This document shows, in pieces, positions 13,818 through 18,571 of a stretch of 18,571 nt of DNA. The DNA is from Candidatus Poribacteria bacterium (GTDB lineage: Bacteria; Abyssobacteria; SURF-5). The stretch is from contig JACRIR010000025.1 in assembly GCA_016215705.1 (NCBI GenBank), positions 1 to 18,571 of the forward strand, read 5' to 3'. A program made the position numbers and the translations under genes. A model generated the notes under the pieces. The model saw only the letters and a program-made list of their open reading frames with translations, had not been told where the DNA came from and searched no databases. Within the stretch, counting starts at the first letter, position 1. The number at the start of each line of letters is the position of its first letter.

Positions 13818-14252
13818 ATGAACCCCAAAGACTTTCTCATCCTTGCGCGAGAGCTTCACAAGGGCGGCAAAGCCGCGAGGCGAACGGCAGTAAGCCGGGC
13901 ATACTATGCCGCCCATCACATGGGACGACGACTGCTGCAATCAATTGGCATTGACTTGTCGAGGCCGGCGGAAAGACGGGAAATACACGTTCTCACATAC
14001 AGTTGTTTCAATCAATCAGGAAACGACGCGCTTGTTGAAGCAGGTCGGTTACTGAGAGATTTGCACGCAAGCAGGATTGAAGCTGACTACGAGTTGGACA
14101 AGGAAGAGATCGAAGACGAAGCCGTCGTAATGGATTGTCTGGACGCCGCCGAGGAGATAATCGGCATGCTGGAAGCAGATTATCCCGCCGACACGCTGGA
14201 AGCGACCAAAAACACAATAGAATTCTGGCGCAAGGTTAAATATGGGCGTTGA
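13818..14252 (+). CDS. HEPN-domain protein
   Basis: This 144-residue helical protein shows the HEPN pattern in which a basic helix leads into SRAYYAAHHMGRRLL (26-40), followed by an H-containing helix (EIHVLTYSCFNQSGN, 55-69) and LLRDLHASRIEADYEL (78-93) before a long acidic helix. This resembles the HEPN group annotated near small partner genes. The canonical RX4-6H catalytic motif is not clearly present, so RNase activity is uncertain. The ATG at 13818 is used; the in-frame TTG at 13773 would overlap the preceding gene. No strong ribosome site precedes the ATG, which fits translation coupled to the upstream gene. The likely role is the effector (toxin) of a two-gene module. Confidence 0.75.
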   Translation: MNPKDFLILARELHKGGKAARRTAVSRAYYAAHHMGRRLLQSIGIDLSRPAERREIHVLTYSCFNQSGNDALVEAGRLLRDLHASRIEADYELDKEEIEDEAVVMDCLDAAEEIIGMLEADYPADTLEATKNTIEFWRKVKYGR

Positions 14253-14562
14253 TGGTTCTTTTGCATTTCTTGTATCTTCGCGGGGTCAGGTCTTGCAATA
14301 TGATTCCGCTGCAAAACCACCTATTTGTGGTATAAGAACATGCAGTTGGATAAACTTGTCTAATTTGACTGCAAAGACGTGCCGTGGGCCATCCTTGGTT
14401 GCGTAGAAGCCTTTCTATGAAGGCTCCCAGGCATTCGATTTTTCGACCCCGAGAGGGGGTTTTGCAGCGGAATCGCAATATCACATCCGGACAAGCACAA
14501 ACTGCTACCTCGCAACACTGCCAAGCGCGGCTTCTCGTCGATTTTGCACCTCTGAGCTCCAG
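14253..14562. other. Gene-free stretch with a 17-bp inverted repeat
   Basis: No gene is visible on either strand. GATTCCGCTGCAAAACC (14302-14318) and its exact reverse complement (14458-14474) enclose about 139 bases that contain a small hairpin (ACCAC/GTGGT near 14316-14330). GCAATAT occurs next to the outside of both arms. The layout resembles the ends of a small, non-coding mobile element. The rest (14475-14562) is unremarkable. Confidence 0.55.
14302..14474. repeat. 17-bp perfect inverted repeats, possible MITE or transposon remnant
   Basis: The arms at 14302-14318 and 14458-14474 match exactly in inverted orientation. The interior (139 bases) lacks coding potential. The string GGGGTCAGGTCTTGCA just to the left (14283-14298) resembles sequence I associate with REP-type transposase fragments, but no transposase is present here. 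Confidence 0.55.
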
Positions 14563-14866
14563 TGCATAAGTCGCGCTAACATCTCCAAAATCTGTACCTC
14601 TGCGCGTCACTAGAAATGTCTTGGGAAACAGCGCAACCCCTAAGCCGCCAATTCCTCTTCGACCGATTCGCGTCGGTCCATGGGGGGGTGACATCGTAGT
14701 TGCGCAGGGTTTCGATGACACCTTGTGGCACGCTCTGGTCCACATGTTAAGGAGCGCATACGCCCGGGAGTCCGGCGGCCTCACTTCCTTTGTGTCAATC
14801 CACTTAAAGGCGATGGCTTCGGCTGTGTCCCGGTTCGGCTTCGTCGCACTTCGCCTCTGAATGGCT
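14563..14866 (-). pseudogene. Duplicated, decayed 3' end of the DUF1829-type gene
   Basis: The minus strand repeats the last third of the DUF1828/DUF1829-type gene (15,963-16,742) and about 80 bases beyond its stop. One stretch is translated almost identically: [20 protein letters not shown], then DSRAYA. After that small indels shift the frame, and the stop and conserved downstream string (GTTGCGCT-TTTCC, AGCGC-A-TTATGC-CTGAG) are still recognisable in DNA. It lacks any start. The 237-codon frame that spans it is an accident of indels. Both copies lie in the same orientation, on either side of the HEPN/nucleotidyltransferase pair. Confidence 0.8.
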
Positions 14867-14918
14867 GAATGCCTTGGCCATGTCAGATTCAAGGATGACG
14901 ATGCTTGGACAGTCGCCT

Positions 14919-15335
14919 TCAGAATCCTTTCAGCATCGCACTTGCCCACGCCATAACAAGTTCAGCCATCCGCATCGCTTCATTCAAGTCAGTTTCAGTA
15001 ACTTCATATGAGTAGCCTGGATATCGCGTCTCAACTGCGTATGGAGTCAGAAGACCTGCCTCACAGATATTTTCCGGCAACTGCACGCCGTTGTCTTCCG
15101 CAATCTTCAAGAGCTCTTCGATATCATGCGTCAGGGGAAATTCGATTTCTCGTGATAGCAGAACGGCCTTGATCGCTTTTTCGGCAGCTTGCTGGGCATG
15201 AAAGCACACCTGTTCCCGACGGATTGAGGAATCGCCTGCCGCCAATCGCGCCATCTTCAGGTCACTTTCCGCATAGGTCATCCACTCCGCCGGCGAGCCC
15301 GGCGCCCTACCGGAGTCTTTAGGACTCATAGACAA
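14919..15335 (-). CDS. HEPN-domain protein of a HEPN/nucleotidyltransferase pair
   Basis: This 138-residue protein is a HEPN-family (COG2250-type) helical protein. Key stretches are MTYAESDLKMARLA (19-32), CFHAQQAAEKAIKAVLLSRE (44-63), LTHDIEELLKIAEDNGVQLP (68-87) and TPYAVETRYPGY (97-108), ending in a helix that begins TETDLNEAMRMAELV. These match the family's order and length. The strict RX4-6H motif is not evident: Arg-62 and His-70 are seven residues apart, so catalytic activity is open. It overlaps the nucleotidyltransferase gene by 17 bases, exactly the overlap seen in the hepT-mntA pair. Its stop lies about 50 bases from the fossil DUF1829 copy. The likely role is the toxin-like partner of a HEPN-MNT system. 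Confidence 0.88.
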   Translation of the reverse strand: MSMSPKDSGRAPGSPAEWMTYAESDLKMARLAAGDSSIRREQVCFHAQQAAEKAIKAVLLSREIEFPLTHDIEELLKIAEDNGVQLPENICEAGLLTPYAVETRYPGYSYEVTETDLNEAMRMAELVMAWASAMLKGF

Positions 15336-15663
15336 CTTTCCCGTTGCGCAGAGCTTCGCGGTAAATCATGCCCGGCCGGTCCTTCAGTTCTTCCCACTTT
15401 TCTTGCGGGACAACGAGAATATCCATGGGCATTGATACGCCTCGCAACGCGCGGCGAATCCGAATGCTTTCCTTGCGAGGGTCCTCTACTGCATCATTGA
15501 CAATCACCAGAATGTCAAGATCGCTGTTGATCGTGACGTTGCCGCTGACATAAGAGCCAAACAGTATGACTTTGACCGGCTGGACCAGACCAACGATTGT
15601 GCGAATGGCAAATTCGACTTTCTCAGAAGTTATCGCCCAAGCGTGTTCTCGTCTTGCTTCCAT
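15319..15663 (-). CDS. Minimal nucleotidyltransferase (MNT) of a HEPN/MNT pair
   Basis: This 114-residue nucleotidyltransferase-fold protein carries VILFGSYVSGNVTINSDLDI (32-51), with Gly-36/Ser-37 and metal-binding Asp-48/Asp-50, and a third acidic residue Asp-81 in MPMDILVV. The C-terminal tail (ALRNGKVVYES) is typical of MNT proteins paired with HEPN genes. It is transcribed first. GAGGAAAG lies about 6 bases before the ATG, and a strong promoter lies about 95-120 bases upstream. It differs from the mntA at 12,495 in sequence and length and is not a recent duplicate. The expected role is to modify and silence the HEPN partner; this is inferred from the family. Confidence 0.88.
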   Translation of the reverse strand: MEARREHAWAITSEKVEFAIRTIVGLVQPVKVILFGSYVSGNVTINSDLDILVIVNDAVEDPRKESIRIRRALRGVSMPMDILVVPQEKWEELKDRPGMIYREALRNGKVVYES

Positions 15664-15756
15664 TGTCGGCTTTCCTCATCAGGTCGCCAGTTGCGCGATC
15701 GTCTCATAAGTCTTCTAAAAAGGGTCCTAACAATTCATTCTCCCATCTGTTTTTCT

Positions 15757-15785
15757 ATCATACATAAATGGCGTCAGGGAGTCAA
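15757..15785 (-). promoter_or_regulatory. Strong promoter for the MNT/HEPN pair
   Basis: On the minus strand TTGACT (15785-15780) and TATGAT (15762-15757) are 17 bases apart, each one base off consensus. It points toward the MNT gene, leaving an AT-rich leader of about 90 bases. The rest of the 15,664-15,962 spacer shows no gene; its right end carries the conserved region downstream of the DUF1829-type gene. Confidence 0.65.
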
Positions 15786-15884
15786 AGAAGACACGTGAAA
15801 GCAAAGATGTCAGACGCACATAATTAAAAGCGCAGGAACCTGACTATCCTTGCAGGGAGACCGATGGCAAGCAGATTGGGTCTC

Positions 15885-16187
15885 AGCGCATAAATTGCGC
15901 TGACACGTCCCAATCCATATTTCCGGGAACCACTGAAAATGTTTTTGGAAAAAGCGCAACTCTCACGCCGCCAATTCTTCTTTCATCGCTTCGCGTTCGG
16001 TCCATGAGACGGGGGTTACATCGTAGTTGCGTAGCGCTTCGATGACGCCCCGTGGCACGCTCTGGTCTACATCGTTGAGGAACGCATACGCCCGGGAGTC
16101 CGAAGGCCTCACTTCTTTTGTGTCGATCCACTTGAAGGCAATGGCTTCGGCTGTGTCCCGGTTCGGGCGCGTGATCGTCTGAAGGAT
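15885..16187. repeat. Source copy of the duplicated DUF1829-end segment
   Basis: This segment includes the last 75 codons of the intact DUF1828/DUF1829-type gene and about 78 bases after its stop. It matches 14563-14862 in the same orientation over nearly its whole length, with scattered substitutions and small indels. The shared non-coding part includes an imperfect GCGCA/TGCGC stem near 15887-15901. Confidence 0.75.
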
Positions 16188-16742
16188 TCGTTCCGGCCGT
16201 TTCCTCGATTTTGGGATAACGAAATCGAAAAGGTGGTCGTACCCGCTCTTGCCCGTGAATTTTACCTTTGGCGTATAGCGAATGTCGTTCGTTTCTAACC
16301 ACGTAACCACATCCTCATAGAACAGATTCGCCACCATCGGCACGGCGAGAAAGAAAAGGTCGTTCACTGCGAGCATCGCCTGAACGAGATTGTGTTTGCG
16401 GAGACCAAAACTTTCCGGCGATGCGTGAATTTCCAGCGCCCCTTTGTTGTTTTGCACGCCGAATCCCGCCAACGTTATCCTGAGCAAATCCTGCCTCTTT
16501 GGGCTATCAAGTTTGCAGCCGGACTTTCGGAGGTCTTCCAGGACATAACCGTCGTCTGTCAGGACAAAGATTCCATTCTGTCTCTTTGCGTAAATCTGGA
16601 GGCAGTCGTTATGACGGTCCATGTACGGCGTCGTGATTTCCACCCAGTCCTTGTTGACCTGCCGGAGCGTGGTCTTGTCTCTTAGCCATTTGAAGTACTG
16701 CTCCAACGACTCCCGGATTTCATCGATCATGTGAATAGTCAT
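15963..16742 (-). CDS. DUF1828/DUF1829-type protein
   Basis: This protein of about 259 residues looks like the two-domain DUF1828 plus DUF1829 family, whose function is not known to me. The N-terminal domain has [20 protein letters not shown], then [19 protein letters not shown] (about 58-76), then [15 protein letters not shown]. The C-terminal domain has [32 protein letters not shown] and [14 protein letters not shown]. The length is what the family shows, and the frame is intact. The ATG at 16742 is used; TTG 16745 and ATG 16730 are alternatives, and none has a clear ribosome site. It lies between the HEPN/MNT pair and the TOTE-type primase, both conflict-type systems, so a role in defence or in a mobile element is possible. 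Its 3' end is duplicated at 14563-14866. Confidence 0.7.
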   Translation of the reverse strand: MTIHMIDEIRESLEQYFKWLRDKTTLRQVNKDWVEITTPYMDRHNDCLQIYAKRQNGIFVLTDDGYVLEDLRKSGCKLDSPKRQDLLRITLAGFGVQNNKGALEIHASPESFGLRKHNLVQAMLAVNDLFFLAVPMVANLFYEDVVTWLETNDIRYTPKVKFTGKSGYDHLFDFVIPKSRKRPERILQTITRPNRDTAEAIAFKWIDTKEVRPSDSRAYAFLNDVDQSVPRGVIEALRNYDVTPVSWTEREAMKEELAA

Positions 16743-16833
16743 CAAGCGCCGCGCAACGGACTCCGCCCGAACATGATTCTTCGTCTGTGTCTCTTCGGAA
16801 AAGATCTCCCATAGTCATGGGCTTTGCATTGCC

Positions 16834-16863
16834 TTGAATTTAACAGATTTGTTTGTCTAAAAT
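16834..16863 (+). promoter_or_regulatory. Probable promoter of the TOTE-type primase operon
   Basis: TTGAAT (16834-16839) and TAAAAT (16858-16863) are 18 bases apart. It lies upstream of a short frame and the primase gene, with the divergent DUF1828-type gene on the other side. Confidence 0.45.
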
Positions 16864-16906
16864 CAAGCGCAACGATTCAATTGCCTGCAAACGCCACCGC
16901 GCTCAA

Positions 16907-17053
16907 ATGAAAATGTCACCGGTCTTCGATATACTCGTATTCGGATTCATCGGTGCGCAGGAGCATTTAGAGAAGTTGATCGAACACTCGGAGAACCATG
17001 AAGCCAAGTCCCGTAGGCATTACCGGGTTCTGTCAAGACATGAGAATGCGTGA
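16907..17053 (+). CDS. Possible 48-residue protein coupled to the primase gene
   Basis: The frame begins MKMSPVFDILVFGFIGAQEH and continues with a charged helix (LEKLIEHSENHEAKSRRHYR). No family is recognised. Its TGA (17051-17053) overlaps the ATG of the primase gene (17053) in a TGATG arrangement, which suggests coupled translation. There is no clear ribosome site before its ATG, and a second ATG is two codons on. It could be a real leader protein, a fragment, or chance; the overlap is the main support. Confidence 0.3.
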   Translation: MKMSPVFDILVFGFIGAQEHLEKLIEHSENHEAKSRRHYRVLSRHENA

Positions 17054-18309
17054 TGGTAGCCGATTCGAAAAACAGTATTCAATCCAATGAGCATTCGGAG
17101 ACGTTGAAAGAAGCGCTGGAGGAAAACGCTCGGCTCCGCGAGGAAAACGAGCGGCTTCGCCGAATGCTGGGATTGGCCTCTGGGTCTTCTGCGCCTGAGG
17201 ACTCTGCGGAATCGAAGGAGCTATTTCCAGATGTAAAGCCCTTTCCCGCGGTAAATTCAAGGTCTTCTGTTCAGGAGAAGATAACCCTATTCAGATGTCT
17301 TTTCAAAGGTCGAGAGGATGTCTTCGCAGTTCATTGGATTGATGAGAGAACGGGGAAGAAAGGATACTCGCCCGCTAAGATGGGGAGATACGGGAAAGCA
17401 GCGAAATCCAAACAGAAGTACCTTCCTCTGACAGATGAAGTCGTCCGCGATCACTTATCAGGAAACAGGGTTGTAGGCGTCTATCCGCTTCTTGAAGACG
17501 ACACATGTTGGTTTCTTGCCTGCGATTTCGACGGAACAGGATGGGATCTCGATGCGCACGAATATTTGGCGACGTGCAGTCGCTGGAAGGTTCCCGCCTA
17601 TTTGGAACGCTCGCGATCAGGCAACGGAGCCCACGTGTGGATATTCTTCTCGACTTCCGTTCCCGCCGTATCAGCGCGTCGATTAGGGGTCTCACTCCTC
17701 CGAGAAACCATGGTGACTCGAGCAGAAATGGACTTGTCCAGCTACGACCGATTCTTTCCCAATCAGGATTTCCTGCCCAAAGGCGGCTTCGGGAATCTCA
17801 TTGCGCTTCCCTTGCAGAAGAAAGTTCGGGTATTGGGGAATACTGAATTCTTGAATGAGAAACTTGAGTCGTGGCCGGATCAATGGGCCTTTCTCAGTCA
17901 GATCAAACGTCTATCTCATCAGCAACTGGAGGCTCTCCTGGAACTGCTGCCTCCTGTCATCGTCGGTCCGGAGAGTTTCGGAGTAGTCATCAAGCCCTCC
18001 AAGAAGGAACATCCGCCGCCGAAGGAAATTCGGTGCGCGCTTCGAGCACAGATTTCTATTGAAAAGTCCGGGCTTCCTCCATCTTTACTTTCGCGTGTCA
18101 AGCATTTGGCCTGTCTGCACAACCCTGAGTTCCACAAGAAACAGAAGCTGCGTCTCTCGACCTATGGAACACCCCGATTCGTCAAATGCTATGGGGAAGA
18201 TATTACGCATCTCCATTTGCCCCGAGGTCTGCTTTCAGAACTCAAAGATGTCATGAAACAAGTCGGCAGTCGGCACGGATTCAGGAGCTCATTGAGGAAG
18301 CCATCGTAG
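17053..18309 (+). CDS. TOTE-type archaeo-eukaryotic primase, truncated before its helicase
   Basis: This 418-residue protein matches the front of TOTE conflict-system proteins, which join a primase-polymerase (AEP) to a helicase and sometimes a nuclease. An N-terminal leucine-rich coiled coil (EENARLREENERLRRMLGL, 23-41) precedes EKITLFRCLFKGREDVFAV (75-93). The AEP core has ACDFDGTGW (156-164, acidic DFD), ERSRSGNGAHVW (185-196, catalytic-type His-194), SSYDRFFPNQD (229-239) and GGFGNLIALPLQ (244-255). A linker domain follows, with LACLHNPEFHKKQKLRLSTY (352-371), PRFVKCYGED and LPRGLL. In relatives a DEAD-type helicase comes next; here matching ends at about residue 407 (QVGSR) and the frame stops 11 codons later. 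The ATG at 17053 overlaps a short upstream frame; GTG 17050 is an alternative. A stand-alone primase role is possible but unproven. Confidence 0.85.
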   Translation: MVADSKNSIQSNEHSETLKEALEENARLREENERLRRMLGLASGSSAPEDSAESKELFPDVKPFPAVNSRSSVQEKITLFRCLFKGREDVFAVHWIDERTGKKGYSPAKMGRYGKAAKSKQKYLPLTDEVVRDHLSGNRVVGVYPLLEDDTCWFLACDFDGTGWDLDAHEYLATCSRWKVPAYLERSRSGNGAHVWIFFSTSVPAVSARRLGVSLLRETMVTRAEMDLSSYDRFFPNQDFLPKGGFGNLIALPLQKKVRVLGNTEFLNEKLESWPDQWAFLSQIKRLSHQQLEALLELLPPVIVGPESFGVVIKPSKKEHPPPKEIRCALRAQISIEKSGLPPSLLSRVKHLACLHNPEFHKKQKLRLSTYGTPRFVKCYGEDITHLHLPRGLLSELKDVMKQVGSRHGFRSSLRKPS

Positions 18310-18571
18310 ATGCCCATGATGGGGAGGAGCAAGAATGCGGCTTCCTGACGATGCTTCAAGACGATGTCTCAGTTCCCTTCAAGTCTCTCGCAGTTGGCGA
18401 AGAGGTTGAGGTGACGGGCTTCGATGTCGGCGATGGAGACCGTGGCATTGTAGCGGTCTGCTTGCGCAAAGGCAAGGAATACCGCGTGAGTGTTACTTCA
18501 TTGGAATGGAAGTGCAAGTCTCCGGAAGGCGCCGAATATATCGAAGCATACAAGGCATGGGTTCAGGGAAA
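18276..18571 (+). pseudogene. Headless small acidic ORF (calcium-binding-like), runs off the window
   Basis: From 18276 a second frame reads RIQELIEEAIVDAHDGEEQE, then CGFLTMLQDDVSVPFKSLAV and GAEYIEAYKAWVQG at the window edge. It resembles a family of roughly 110-residue proteins often labelled calcium-binding, with an EEAVVDAYDxEEQ opening, a D-x-xx-PF strand, V-V-G-D strands and a G-EW/YIEAYRxW end. The frame overlaps the last 34 bases of the primase gene. No ATG, GTG or TTG lies at a sensible place: the first ATG is well inside the conserved region (about 18350). It may be a 5'-truncated gene, or may use an unusual start such as the ATT at 18279. Family and function are tentative. Confidence 0.5.

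Noticed and set aside
14236-14949. A 237-codon minus-strand frame after the second HEPN gene
   Set aside because: Only the middle resembles a real protein (the DUF1829 end), and it changes frame; the rest is translated repeat and spacer.
17155-17420. Loss of a zinc-binding segment in the TOTE-type primase (no Cys cluster between GYSPA and LPLTD)
   Set aside because: Cys-less versions of this segment also occur in the family as I know it, so the absence is a subtype feature and not damage.

Overview
The window looks like a chromosomal segment of an uncultured anaerobic bacterium that lives partly on methyl groups. No RNA gene, replication gene or other taxonomic marker is visible, so the phylum cannot be named. 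The genes use a moderately GC-rich code with ordinary Shine-Dalgarno sites, and the spacers are full of small palindromic repeats, as in many metagenome-assembled genomes.

Layout. (1) Positions 1-2,200 hold a palindromic repeat element, one small exported protein of unknown function, the C-terminal half of a broken MFS transporter, and a pyrimidine-rich spacer with hairpins. (2) Positions 2,200-11,300 form the metabolic block. A minus-strand operon encodes a methyl-tetrahydrofolate:corrinoid methyltransferase, a corrinoid protein and a PEP mutase/isocitrate lyase-family enzyme. It diverges from a plus-strand pair made of a TetR-type regulator overlapping an MttB-superfamily methyltransferase that has no pyrrolysine codon. 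Further along the plus strand are a cysteine synthase-family enzyme, a CoA-binding acyl-CoA synthetase (NDP-forming) alpha-type protein and a UroD/MtaA/MtvB-family methyltransferase. The likely flow is: methylated substrate (a quaternary amine or methyl ether) to corrinoid protein to tetrahydrofolate. The substrate is not fixed by the sequence, and no corrinoid-reductive activase is in the window.

(3) Positions 11,300-18,571 form an accessory, defence-like island. It holds an intact HepT/MntA toxin-antitoxin pair, a second intact HEPN/nucleotidyltransferase pair, a HEPN protein paired with an unrecognised 120-residue protein, a DUF1828/DUF1829-type protein, and a TOTE-type archaeo-eukaryotic primase that stops before its helicase domain. 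Between them lie fossils: a Panacea (SocA-like) domain, a decayed mntA 5' end, a zinc-ribbon start, a frameshifted HEPN, the end of a DUF1016-type nuclease, and a duplicated DUF1829 end. Direct repeats flank two of the HEPN/nucleotidyltransferase cassettes, which suggests repeated cassette gain, loss and duplication.

All family assignments are from reading the proteins by eye; no search was run. The most interesting leads are the 13,436/13,818 two-gene HEPN module, the repeat-bracketed cassettes, and the truncated TOTE gene joined to a headless second ORF.
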